64,000 nt of DNA from Asterias rubens (taxonomy: Eukaryota; Echinodermata; Asteroidea; Forcipulatida; Asteriidae). Position numbers and translations under genes: made by a program. Below the pieces are notes generated by a model, which was not told the origin of the DNA, did no database searches, and was given only the letters and a program-made list of their open reading frames with translations. The DNA is taken from positions 10,948,866 to 11,012,865 of the forward strand of contig NC_047080.1 of the NCBI RefSeq assembly GCF_902459465.1, read 5' to 3'. Below, one piece after another: positions 36,001 through 46,604 of this stretch. Each line of letters begins with the position of its first letter. Position 1 is the first letter of the stretch.

Positions 36001-39000
36001 TAGGGTTCCCTTTACCAGGAAGAAAATGCCTTGGTGCCTTTGCCCTTTCAAAAACGAAGCATACCAGGATTGCAGCTCTCGAATGTGAACATTCATTCAT
36101 ATTTCAGTTTTCTCACTATTTTAAAAATGTCCTTTTTTTGAAAGAGTTTGCTTTTTATTGCAAAAGTCTCTACACCTTTTGCAGATGTAAAAGATGTTTT
36201 TAAAGATTAATGTTACAGAGTTTTTACTTAGCAAGTCTGCTGTTTTGTTCTTTCTTTCACAGTTTTTTTCACAGTTTACACCATTAAAATTTCACAATTT
36301 TTGTTCTTAATTATTTGTGCAGGTTGATCTCTACTCAGGAGCACTGTTCATTGAGCAGGCCTTACATTGGAATCTTTATGTGGCTATTCTATCTCTCCTG
36401 GCTATAACTGCATTGTACACAGTGACAGGTTGGTGAAAGAAATTGCACATTTCTGAACATAAAATTGTTTTAAAAAAGTGAATTAAAGTTAGTCAAAGTG
36501 AGTCCACATAATGGGTGCGTTCGTTTAGCTTCCCTGTGTCATGCCCGGTGTGTGGCGGTTGTTTTTTTCCAGGACGAACGTGGGTAATTATCTGCACACA
36601 TTCGTCCTGGAAAAAAAAACGTCACACACCGGGGTCGACCCAGATATAGCATGGCTCAGGATAGGAATCAAATCAGTTCCAAAGAGGTGAAAGGAAGGGA
36701 GGAGATCGCCAAACTGACCTAACTGCATCACTTTTCTGTAGCAGTTTGATGTGAATACCTAGCCACTTGAAGACTCTTCAAAACCAATAATTTATAATTA
36801 TTCATTCTTATCCTGTAGGTGGACTAGCTGCAGTTATTTTCACCGATACCCTTCAAGCTGTTATAATGCTAATAGGAGCAACGGTGCTGTGTATCATGAG
36901 TAAGTTATTATTCATACCTTGCTTTATTAAAACCGCCTCTAGCTACCGGGCAACCTAGGTAGTCTAGTTGGTAAGACACTGCTCTAGAATTGCAAGGGTC
37001 GTGGGTTTGAATCCCACCCGAGTAATATGCCTGTGATATTTTTTCACAGGACTCGGGAAAGTACTGAGTATACAGTGCTAACACACATCGGTGTATGGGT
37101 AAAAACAAAAATTAATATTCTTTATCCCCGATGCAAAATTTAACATCTATTAAAACAAGTTCAGTTTATCCCTGAAATAGAAAACCAACTGAATTACAGT
37201 AACTAGAGTAAATAACTGGTTCTTCTTAGTAACAGCTATTATACATCAGACCATATAATGCAAAGTAGGATCCCCAGAAGTAAAAAGTGTAAATTAATTA
37301 GTGCAAATGTAAAGCAAATAAAACAACATCTTTCTAATACAAAGTGGTATAATATAAAGTTTCTTCTCAAAACACATCTATTCAAATTATCTTATACTTA
37401 ATTATTCATTTGGTTCCTCTGAGCGCTTAGAGACTTTCTTTTGGAGGTGTTAGACGCCATAGAAATGCAGTTGTCAAAAGCCTCTTGCTAAAGGTTACCA
37501 GATAATGAGATATTTACTATGGTTTATTAGTGTTTACCCTTGCAGCTATCATGACATCATTGAATAGTGATATTTGTTGAGGTTGTTAAAGTGAACAGAT
37601 TAAAATGTGGACTTTGATCTATCAGAAGTGAAGGCCAGTCCTAGATATTGTTATCAACAAGGTTTAAATGTTTATTTTCTTTATGCAAGGCCAATGTACA
37701 CTCGGCAAAATATACACACAAAATCAGCCAGAAAATATTAATATTTTAGAAACTTTCTTAGTAGGGTGTGGCCAGCTGGGCCCAATTTCAGGGCTCTGCT
37801 TACCGCAGAATTCTGTGCTTACGATCATGTTTCCCCGCTTACGTGCAAGCGCCAAATTTCTGCGCTAGCCTTGTAAGCGTAGAATGCCTAGTAACGTGGA
37901 GTACGCACGCGCAGAAGCCAAAATTCACAGCTAACCTGTGAAATACGCTTGCCGTAAGCACATAATTCCCTGCTTCCGTAAGCGCCGATTCCTTGCTTAC
38001 GGTAAGCAGAGCCATGAAATTGGCCCCTGGGCTGATCATGATGCACCAGTTCATCATTGGTTCACTTTTCCTGCACTGGAGAATGACCCACAATAAACCA
38101 TCATAGGGCAGCCATCTTGTTCACCCGTTCAAATCAATGTCACCAAACAAGAACGTCAGGTCTCGTTTTTGGCATGTTTTGAAGACACAAATTAGATGTT
38201 TGAAAGTGTAAGTAAAAATATTTTCATGAAAAAGTACATCAACACACAAATAATGAACTCTACATCAAAATGTATACAATGCAGCTTTAATAATTTTAAA
38301 AATGTACCAACTACATACTGAGGCTGCAAAAAGATTAAAACATTGTAAAAAAGTAGACACTCTCACCCTTAAGGGGGAACACAACATCAGTAAACAAGTG
38401 AGTCTTTAATTTAGCATTGAAAAACCCCATGAATTACCCCCCCCCCCCCTTTAAAAATGGAGGTAGTGCATTCCTAGATGCAAGAGCACAACAAAAAGTA
38501 CAGTGCCCTGACCTTAAGAAAAATAAACAAATGTTGTCTCCTCCAAACTCCAAACTCCAAACTCTAGGTTTCATCGAGGTAGGAGGTTACTCTGAAATGA
38601 AGGAGAAGTTCCTATCTCCATTGGCCTATGCCAACATCTCCAAGCTGGACCCTAGTAACGACTGTGGGAAGGCTCCCAATGATTCCTTCAGTTTGCTGAG
38701 GGAGCCTTCAGACGATGAGCTACCTTGGCCGGGATTCATATTTGGACAATCTATTGCTTCACTGTGGTACTGGGCCACTGATCAGGTATGGTGACAAACT
38801 AGTGGGTTAACTTTAGAGGAGTGGTTATTGTAGAGTGTAGGTATTGGAAGGCTCCCAACGATTCCCTCAGTCTACTGAGGGAGCCCTCTGACGATGAACT
38901 GCCTTGGCCAGGATTCATATTTGGACAATTTATTGCTTCACTGTGGTACTGGGCAACTGATCAGGTATGATGACAAAACTAGTGGGTTAATTTTACATTC

Positions 39001-42000
39001 AAGTGAACGGTTTAAGTTATAAGTATCAGTAACAATAGTCTTTCCATCAATGCCTGATTTTATTGGATATACATTTGCTTTAATACTTAAAAATACTTTA
39101 AATCTACTATCTTCTTTAGGTAATTGTACAGAGAGCCCTGGCGGCCAAGAACCTGTCACATGGTCAGGGCGGTACCCTGATGGCTGGTGTCCTGAAGATA
39201 TCGCCAATGTTCCTCATCGTCATGCCTGGCATGATCAGTCGTGTTCTTTATCCAGGTAAGTTCAAACAAACTCCGATAAAAAATTGGCAAACTAAATATT
39301 CAGCATATTTTTCACCATATTTTTCATATTGTTTTGTAGTGAACCTGTGCCCAATTTCTAAGCAGAAAATATTGCTTAACAGTTGTCTACTAAACATAAA
39401 TAAGCAGGACACCAGTCACAACTTGTACATGTGACCTGGTTGTTTGGTTGGTAACCTTATTCTGGTAAGCTTAACTACTTTTGGGGTATAAGCAGTTCTA
39501 TGACATTTGGCCCAGGTCAGGTCAATTTAACGATATATTAGACCAGCCTAATTCTCCTTCCAGCCCTTATTTGGCTACATTGATTTGAATGGAAGAAAAA
39601 CCAAGATGGCCCTCCATGAAAGAAGTTTTGTTGCTTTTCTTCCTCTCATCCATTTTGGTATGTAGACGTCGTAGCTTGTGTTGATCCCGACGTTTGCCTG
39701 GCTGCATGCAACAATGCAGCAGGATGCTCCAATTTGGCGTATCCCTTATTGGTCATGAAGATCCTGCCCATAGGTAAGTCTTGAATTTGTTTCTATCTTT
39801 AAATAAAGGTATACTTTATGGTAATCACTCTTAAAATAAAAGGCAACAAATTCTTACTTGGTTTGAAGTACGCAGACTTTGATAGTATTACGTATTTTGA
39901 GAATTATTTCACTTCTTATTTCTTCTCTTTATGCCCAACTCTGCAAGCAATAATTGTTCAATGTGTCTGCACATTCTTAATTTTGTCAACGTCTTCTTTT
40001 TTATGCTGTATTTTATTTATAAATTTGTCATGCTAAAAATATTCATGCAATCCCGGCCCTATTTCGCTGGGCACCCGCCCCTGGTCAATGTTGGCTCTCC
40101 CCGCGCGGTCTCCGCCAATGCACGGTCTCCGCTCCAGCTAGGGTTAACAACATTGAGTGGGGAACCAGGGGAGGTTGTGTTTAGTTACACATGGCCTAAG
40201 CTTTTTGGCCAAGATTGTAGGTTTATTTCTTAACAAGTCAACTCTGCTTCCTTCAGGTGTGAAGGGACTAATGCTAGCCGTGATGCTCTCAGCTCTAATG
40301 AGTTCATTAACCTCCATCTTTAATAGCGGAAGTACCATCTTCACAATGGATGTCTGGAGGAATCTCAGAAAGTTCCCCAGCGATGCGGAAATGAAGAGTC
40401 TAGATTTGAAGACACGGCGGAAGAAAGAGCTTGAACTTATGATTGTTGGAAGGTACTCAAAAGACATTCTTCAGAAGTTTACTCTGTAGAGATAAGTCCA
40501 GGTGCACGCCATCTTGAGGGCACCTGTTTACTCTGTAGAGATAGTTCCAGGTGCACGCCATCTTGAGGGCACCTTGGTTTTGGCTTTGTGTTGTGTCAAG
40601 CATTTAAACTTTTCTATGCAGCAAAGTGGTTCACCAACTAATCTTGGAGTGATTTTGATGAAACTCCCGTGTGCCACATTCGGTATTAAAAAAAAAAAAA
40701 CTTTTTATTGCACTTTTGGCAAAAAAATCGACAGGGTCAGTCGGTCGTTTTTTTGTTTTTGTTTTTTCAATGGGGCCTATGTCAGAGGAGAAAAAAGAAT
40801 TCGGTATTTTTACAAAAACATAGTTCTGCTATCCAATAGTGGTTGATTCTCCCGTGAAGATGGCTCACTTGACACATCCAAACATGTTGCTGTTGAGGGG
40901 TCAAATTGGCGTAGTTGGATTTATTATCGCCTTCCTTCTTTTGGACTCGGTTCGAATCACGCCGGGGGAACTTAAGTGAACTGAGAGTCCTTGGCTTGAC
41001 AACAAATGAAATGAAATTAAGAGTGGAGGATAGTGCCAGCGGACCCAGAGAGTAAAGGTTTTTAGAGAACAACTGTATGTCAAAATAATTTGCTAAGGTC
41101 CCCCCTTGCAAATAAAAATTCTTTTGATTTTGGTGTCTTTGTACTTCTCAGAGTGTTCGTCTTGGTGCTGGTGTGTGTCAGTGTTCTTTGGGTTCCGGTC
41201 GTTCAGCAGTCCCAGGGAGGGCAACTCTTCCAGTATATTCAAGAAATCTCGGCCTATCTATCCCCTCCGATTGCGTCTGTCTTTGTGTTGGGGATTGCTT
41301 GGGAACGCATAAATGAACAGGTTAGTGCATTTTGGAGTTCGGAAGGACAGAGAGATTTGATATGGTAGTTACACGCTTAGTCAAGCGTTAAAGGCAGTGG
41401 ACACTATTGGTAATTGCTCAAAATAATTATTAGCATAAAACCTTACTTGGTATCAAGTAATGGGGAGAGGTTGATACTATAAAACATTGTGAGAAACGGC
41501 TCCCTGTGAAGTAACGTAGTTTTCGAGAAAGAAGTAATTTTCCAGGAATTTGATTTTGTGACCTCAGATTTAGAATTTGAGGTCTCGAAATCAAGCATCT
41601 GAAAGCACACAACTTCGTGTGACAAGGGTGTTTTTTTCTTTCATTATTATCTCGCAACTTCGATGACCGATTGAGCTCAAATTTTCACAGGTTTATTATT
41701 TCATGCATATGATGAGATACAGCAAGTGAGAAGACTGGTCTTTGAAAATGACCAATAGTGCCTACTGTCTTTAACAAATTACTATCATCGACTGTGGAAT
41801 CTCAATTTTGAAACAAATTTTTACCAATTGAATTTAACACTAAGCTTGCTACGAGACAGTATTTACAAGGAGAACTTAAGAGTTTGAAAAACAAGAGCTA
41901 AGCCAATAACACCAGCTTTTAGGAAGTAAATAATCTTATTTCTCCTTTTCACTACCAGGGTGCTTTCTCTGGCTTAATGTGCGGACTCGCCGTTGGCATT

Positions 42001-43591
42001 ACGCGTATGATCCTGGATTTCATCTACGAGAAACCAGCGTGTGGCATGATGGATGAGCGCCCCCTTGTGGTCCAGAAACTCCAGTTTCACTACATGTACT
42101 TCGCCCTGCTCTTATTCGGCATCACATGCATCGTCGCGATTTGCATCAGCTATGCTACGCGGAAAGTACCGAAAGAATATGTAAGTGGCTGGGTTTCGTT
42201 TGTTCTATTTGTTTATTTTGAGATCTCTATTTCATCTTGTTAAGAAGTGACACAAGATCGTCCAGCAAACACTATAAACTGCTTCTATCCATCAAAGAGT
42301 ATTGTTCACATGGATTGTGTAATGACAGAATGCAACATTTCATTCCAATTTAAGAGCACATGCATCGTCGCGATTTGCATCAGCTATGCTACGCGGAAAG
42401 TACCGAAAGAATATGTAAGTGGCTGGGTTTCGTTTGTTCTATTTGTTTATTTTGAGATCTCTATTTCATCTTGTTAAGAAGTGACACAAGATCGTCCAGC
42501 AAACACCATAAACTGCTTCTCTCCATCAAAGAGTATTGTTCACATGGATTGTGTAATGACAGAATGCAACATTTCATTCCAATTTAAGAGCACTTTGTTT
42601 GAGAGTTTTCACTCTACACTTTTTGTGTTTTTGATGAACTGCTATCTCTCTATCGCCATAGCTTTATCGTCTGACCTACAACACCCGCTTCAACACCAAA
42701 GAACGCCTGGACATCAACAACTTGCACAAGCGTAGAAAAACACCCCTTGACAGGAATGGTACAGACAACCTCAGCATGGAGGTGATAGAGGTTAAGAAAG
42801 GCAGTGAGGGCTCTTCCATTGACGATGAGGGGTATGATGCGAATCCACAGAATGGGAAGGATGTTGAGAAATACCTAGAGGCAGGGAATGATGATATGAC
42901 AGCTCCTGTTGATGTTAGAATCAGCAGATCAAGTGAGTGGGGAAATCTAAGCTTTATTCATGCTTTTGAACAAATTGATTTATTCTGTGTACGTTTCATA
43001 TCATTAGGTGCTCTCCCTTGTAAGTACAAGTAGCAAATGCCAAAACACACTAAAGTCAGCGTTTGGATGAACTACTCTCAATCAATAGCTGACTAGGCCT
43101 TAAGCTACTAGAAAGGTGGGGCTGAAAACTTGCATAAAATGAGGGGAAAAAAACACACCAAAAAACAGTTTATCTGAGGAAAAAATTCTAAAAAAATTGG
43201 GGGAAAAAAATAGTGGTAAATTGTTTTTGCTAACACAATCAAATTAAAATGTGAACGGCCTATAACCCATACATACACAAATTAATTACCGGAAAGTTAA
43301 AACAAAATATTAAAACAATTCCAAACTACCCCCAACTTTTACTCCTTCGATTCTGCAGGTTCCGACACCGAAGCATCTACCAGTCACTCCCTCTGCTGGA
43401 AGTTCTACAACTGGTTCTGCGGCTTCTCAACCAACAGCCCCGAGGAGAAGATGACCGCGGCCAGACGGAGGCTCGTGGAGCGTAAGCTGATGTCCAAGCT
43501 CCACCAGACCAAACGAGACAAGGTCATCTTGAATACCTTCTTGGTGGTCATACTCTCTGTTGCCGTCTTTCTGTACAGCTTCTGGGCATAA
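33061..43591 (+). CDS. SLC5A-family sodium/solute cotransporter (glucose or myo-inositol type)
   Basis: Sodium-driven symporter of the plasma membrane. Fourteen exons join in frame: 33061-33150, 33991-34062, 34537-34641, 35135-35299, 36323-36428, 36819-36899, 38568-38785, 39120-39255, 39666-39773, 40257-40452, 41152-41320, 41959-42180, 42662-42932 and 43359-43591. They give 723 aa, in the 650-720 range of the SGLT/SMIT branch. Signatures: [15 protein letters not shown], with Asn63 and His68 matching the SGLT1 sugar-gate residues; [38 protein letters not shown] with WYWATDQ; the Cys-rich extracellular loop CVDPDVC...GCSN; and [20 protein letters not shown] variable cytoplasmic loop (residues about 525-650) precedes a final membrane helix, [19 protein letters not shown]. 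It resembles SMIT2/SLC5A11 and SMIT1 most, by eye, so the substrate is unsettled. Several exon tails are duplicated locally. Confidence 0.93.
35274..35870 (+). repeat. 185 bp tandem repeat carrying the 3' end and donor of SLC5A exon 4
   Basis: The exon 4 tail plus its splice donor (CTCTACATCTTCACTAAG, ATCTCG|GTAAGTGA) recurs with starts at 35276, 35461, 35646 and 35831, a constant 185 bp step. The intervening intron sequence is repeated almost perfectly. Only the first copy continues the open exon. Reading through the first donor meets a TAA about 50 bp later. The three downstream copies look like exon-tail relics with intact donors. Confidence 0.9.
36512..36640. mobile_element. Truncated foldback element in SLC5A intron 5
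   Basis: Begins with GGGTGCGTTCGTTTAGCTTCCC, as at 28768. An internal hairpin follows: CCGGTGTGTG, TTTTTTTCCAGGACGAACGTG, a short centre, CACATTCGTCCTGGAAAA, then CACACACCGG. No right-hand GGGAAGCTAAACG end is found nearby. Confidence 0.6.
36938..37140 (+). mobile_element. tRNA-derived SINE (family S3)
   Basis: tRNA-like head: TAGTCTAGTTGGTAAGACAC (A-box region) and GGTTTGAATCCCACCC (B box), then a body with CACAGGACTCGGGAAAGTAC and ACACACATCGGTGTATGGGT. Related minus-strand pieces are at about 44605-44690 and 49045-49200. The acceptor stem does not close, so it is not a tRNA gene. Confidence 0.7.
37778..38030. repeat. Family C palindromic repeat
   Basis: GGGCCCAATTTCAGGGCTC at the left mirrors GAGCCATGAAATTGGCCCC at the right. 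The interior carries repeated GCTTACG(G) and CGTAAGC motifs. It is the most palindromic family C copy in the window and lies in SLC5A intron 6. Confidence 0.75.
38846..38964 (+). pseudogene. Duplicated 3' part of SLC5A exon 7
   Basis: 119 bp nearly identical to the exon 7 tail (38667-38785), shifted by 179 bp. It ends at the same CTGATCAG|GTATGATGAC donor. It still reads in frame (…[21 protein letters not shown]), with one Ser-to-Phe change. No strong acceptor precedes it (only GAGTGTAG at 38840) and a stop lies between the two copies, so it is probably a dead exon fragment. Confidence 0.8.
39345..39517. repeat. Family C dispersed repeat
   Basis: Shares GCCCAATTT, AAGCAGGACACCAGTCACA and GTGACCTGG with the copy at 25193-25382 and ends in TATGACATTTGGCCCA. 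It lies in SLC5A intron 8. Confidence 0.6.
40478..40575 (+). repeat. 49 bp tandem direct repeat, two copies
   Basis: TTTACTCTGTAGAGAT followed by a CCAGGTGCACGCCATC block occurs at 40478 and again at 40527. It starts 25 bp after the exon 10 donor. Confidence 0.85.
41388..41774 (+). mobile_element. MITE family B copy
   Basis: About 387 bp, from TTAAAGGCAGTGGACACTAT to the degraded TAGTGCCTACTGTCTTTAA. Long blocks are shared with 61208-61589 (same orientation) and 23600-23994 (reverse). It lies in SLC5A intron 11. Confidence 0.85.
42123..42590 (+). repeat. 234 bp tandem duplication carrying the 3' end and donor of SLC5A exon 12
   Basis: The last 58 bp of exon 12, its donor (GAATAT|GTAAGTGG) and the first 176 bp of intron 12 are repeated, starting at 42123 and 42357. 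The copies differ at only a few positions. Read-through of either donor stops after about 20 codons. Confidence 0.9.
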
Positions 43592-43717
43592 AAAGCTTCT
43601 GGGCGTAAGAGGCGTAAGAAGCTTCTGGGCTTAAGGGCCTTAACAAGGTCATCTTGAATACCTTCTTGGTCGTCATACTCTCTGTTGCCGTCTTTCTTTA
43701 CAGTTTCTGGGCTTAAG
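43518..43717 (+). repeat. Duplicated tail of the last SLC5A exon
   Basis: The segment coding for the final membrane helix (43518-43592) is repeated 125 bp downstream (43643-43717) with a few changes and its own TAA. Three short copies of AGCTTCTGGGC lie at the junction (about 43578-43630). The second copy is in the 3' UTR. Confidence 0.85.
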
Positions 43718-44138
43718 GTCAAACCCCACAAGCTCTTACAATTGTATTAAACCCATTGAGTGCGTTGGGTGGACTCCTGTGCCCTTTAGAGTTAATTTGA
43801 CTTTAATGTGATGTTCTCATTTTGTCATTTCAACCAACTGCCATAGCCACAAAATTGCACTGTCATTTTAACCACCAGTATTACATTTTAAATATTTAAG
43901 CGCACAGTTCGAATACCTTCAGTCTCTCATTGTTTTTATAATAACAAGAGGTTGATTGACAAAGAAAAGAAGAAAAACAAAGACAAAATGTACATTTTTT
44001 ATAGTTTTGATTTTTACTTTGCAATCTTTGCTTCGCAATTTACTTTTAATTTAAAAAAAGAAAACAATTAAATCTTTATAAACTCATTTAGATTTCATTT
44101 AAGTTTCTGATTATTACATGTCTGTTTATTTTTGTTTA

Positions 44139-44505
44139 ACGGGATGGTATACCTTTGGTAATTACTCAATTATTGAGCATTAAAACTTACTTGGTAAAGA
44201 GCACTGGAGAGCTGTTGGTATTATAAAACACTCTTCGAAGAAATGTAGTTTTAAAGAAAGAGGTAAATTTTCACCCACAAAATTTGAATCTGGAAAAGGC
44301 TTCAGGCTTTTTTCACACATCTGAAAGCACACAATTCTAATCAACAAGGATAGTTAGTTGATGTATCATTATTTTCTTGCATCATTTTCGATGACCAATT
44401 GAGCCAAAGTTTTAACAGGTTTGTTATTTTCTGCATGTTGTTGGGATACTTAGTGAGAACACTGGGCTTTGACAAGTGTACCAAGAATATACCCTGCCTT
44501 CAATC
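44139..44505 (+). mobile_element. Diverged family B-like repeat
   Basis: Follows the family B plan in order: GGTAATTACTCAA, AAAACTTACTTGGTAAAGAG, the GTAGTTTTAAAGAAAGAGG block, CATCTGAAAGCACACAATTC, TTTTAACAGGTTTGTTATTTTC, then ACTGGGCTTTGACAAGTG. Terminal TTAA ends are degraded. Close relatives are at 49205-49561 and 52550-52925. Confidence 0.7.
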
Positions 44506-45068
44506 ATACTTGTTTACATTTTACATCTTGTTTGGGAATAAACTCAGATTTGACAATAGACTAATCCTACCTGCCGTCAGTGCTATTCCAAGTCCTGTGA
44601 ACAAAATCCACGGGAATAGGAATATTACTCAGGTGAGATTCAAACCCAAGACCTTTGCAATTTTAGAGCCTTGTGACACGAGGCAATTTTTACAGGCAAC
44701 TTGGAGGCAACCAACTGCAGTGTTATGCTACAGGACCACTTCGGTAGTACATGATCCAATTTTCATACAATGTCTTATTATAAACAAGAAAAATACCTAA
44801 ACATTGAAATGTGAATGGTTTTTCTTCTTGGAGATTGCCTGGAACTGGTTGCCTGTAAATTGCCCAGTTTGACATGGCCCTAAGAGCAGTTGTCTTACCA
44901 CTAGACTGCCGAGCTAGAACGGATGCTAGAGGCACTTTGATCCCTATATTTTAGCATTCAAAAATGGTACATGTGATATGGTATTTTGGCTGCTTATCTA
45001 ATTCTGGTTTGCATAATATTAATGTGCTTAGCTACTTTCTTTATTTAAGCAGCTCTTTGAAATCGGGC

Positions 45069-45172
45069 CCTGGGGTCGATTTCACAAAGATAGTCCTAAC
45101 TTAGGACTAGTCATGTGTGAGTTATTTTAATAAAACTTAAGGCTAGTCCTAAGTAAGGACGAGTAGCTCAAA
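45069..45172. repeat. Family D repeat with TAGTCCTAAGT motifs
   Basis: Inverted motifs AGTCCTAACTTAGGACTAG and GGCTAGTCCTAAGTAAGGAC, starting GGTCGATTTCACAAAGATAG. A relative at about 45915-46070 ends CTCTTTGTGAAATCCACG, so the outer ends are also inverted. Confidence 0.6.
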
Positions 45173-45182
45173 ATAACAAGTC

Positions 45183-45570
45183 TTAAAGGAACACGTTGCC
45201 TTGGATCGACGAGTTGGTCTTTGAAAAGCGTTTGTAACCCTTTTTTATAAAATGCATATGGTTGGAAAGATGTTTTAAAAGTAGAATACAATGTTCCACA
45301 CAAGTTTGCCTCGAAATTGCGTAGTTTTCCTTTTACTGTGCGAACTAATACGGTCCACCATTTATGGGAGTCAAAAATTTAACTCCCATAAATGGCCGAC
45401 CGTGTTAGTCGACGAGGTAAAAGGAAAACCGTGCAATTTGGAGGCAATTTGTGTGGATCATTGTATTCTACTTTTACAACATCTTTCTACCCATATGCAT
45501 TTTATAACAAACGGTTACGAATGCTTTTCAAAGACCAACTCGACCGAACCAATGCAACGTGTTCCTTTAA
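45183..45570. mobile_element. Palindromic MITE, family A, complete copy
   Basis: 388 bp from TTAAAGGAACACGTTGCC to GCAACGTGTTCCTTTAA. The two arms mirror each other around the centre near 45375 (GACTCCCATAAATGG and its complement). TTAA lies at both ends and the copy matches 23133-23517. Confidence 0.88.
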
Positions 45571-46604
45571 CTCTTTTTGAAATCGTGCCATGGTCACACA
45601 TCACTGTATACTGTACGGTTATAAATACAACTTATCAATGGTCTTATTTCAGCATTTAAACTAAACATTACAGCATTGATGCCACTTTGTACATTATATT
45701 AATCTCACTTGACTTAATTGCTTGAAACTAACTGGTCTACCTCTTAAAATCCATTGTCACGAATTAAATTTTTTACACAAGATTTGTATATGAGATTTAT
45801 TGTTAGTTCTTTCCAGTGATTGAATATGGAAGACTTAAAGGGCCTCTAGGTGGCAGCAGACTAACCAGGTAAATCGTCTTTTCTTGGGAAACCTGTAAGC
45901 TTTGCCGTCAATTGAACAAAACTCTTCCCAACTTAAGACTAATCTTAGGACTTAAGATGAGTCCGAACCCTGTACTGTAGCATGCAGACCTTAAGATTAA
46001 TCCTAAGTTAGGTCGAGTTACTCGTCCTAACTCGAGATAAGACGAGTCCTAACTCTTTGTGAAATCCACGGCAGATTGCATAAACAGTGGAATGTTATCT
46101 GCTATGCCTGATGCTATCAAGCCTTTCAAAGTCTCCCATAATTAAAACTATCGTATAATTATAAAATTGGCACAGACTATGTGGATGTGACATTGAAATG
46201 GGGGGAGGGGCCTTCACAAAAAAGTAGAGCTGGTTCTTGTCAATGATTTAGCTTAGTGCGGTACATACTTGGCTGCACAGGCTGTATACTCCCCAGGGAG
46301 CTGAGATGGTTTGAGGAATGAAATATATGGCCAAGGGGTAATAGTGTTCACAGCGCGATGATCATTCTTTGGGACTGCGCAATATACAGGCAAGATATTT
46401 AGTCATTGGAATATTTTATCAAGTACAAGGGTTGACCAACATGTACACATGGTGTAGGCTTTAAAAGCCCCTTTTTTCAGGATATCTAATCACCATTTTT
46501 TTCACATTTTTTTAAAAGCAAAAAAATTGGAAATCAGACTACTGTAGGGAGAATATCATGTCTGTATATTATTAAAAACAAAAAGCATCACACCTTGGGT
46601 TTCT

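Larger units (their letters stand above)
43720..46604. other. Convergent intergenic interval between SLC5A and TBC1D15 genes, repeat-rich
   Basis: It holds the SLC5A 3' UTR, a diverged family B-like repeat (about 44139-44505), SINE pieces (about 44605-44690 and 44885-44935), family D TCCTAACTTAGGAC repeats (about 45069-45172 and 45915-46070), a complete family A MITE (45183-45570) and a half copy of the 47115-47258 element (about 45825-45885). No exon was recognised. Confidence 0.6.

Noticed and set aside
36938-37015. tRNA gene candidate
   Set aside because: A and B boxes are present but the acceptor and anticodon stems do not pair, and a SINE body follows with relatives elsewhere in the window.
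42247-42735. Open frames over the duplicated exon 12 tail read as separate genes
   Set aside because: Products of the 234 bp tandem duplication and intron read-through, not separate genes.
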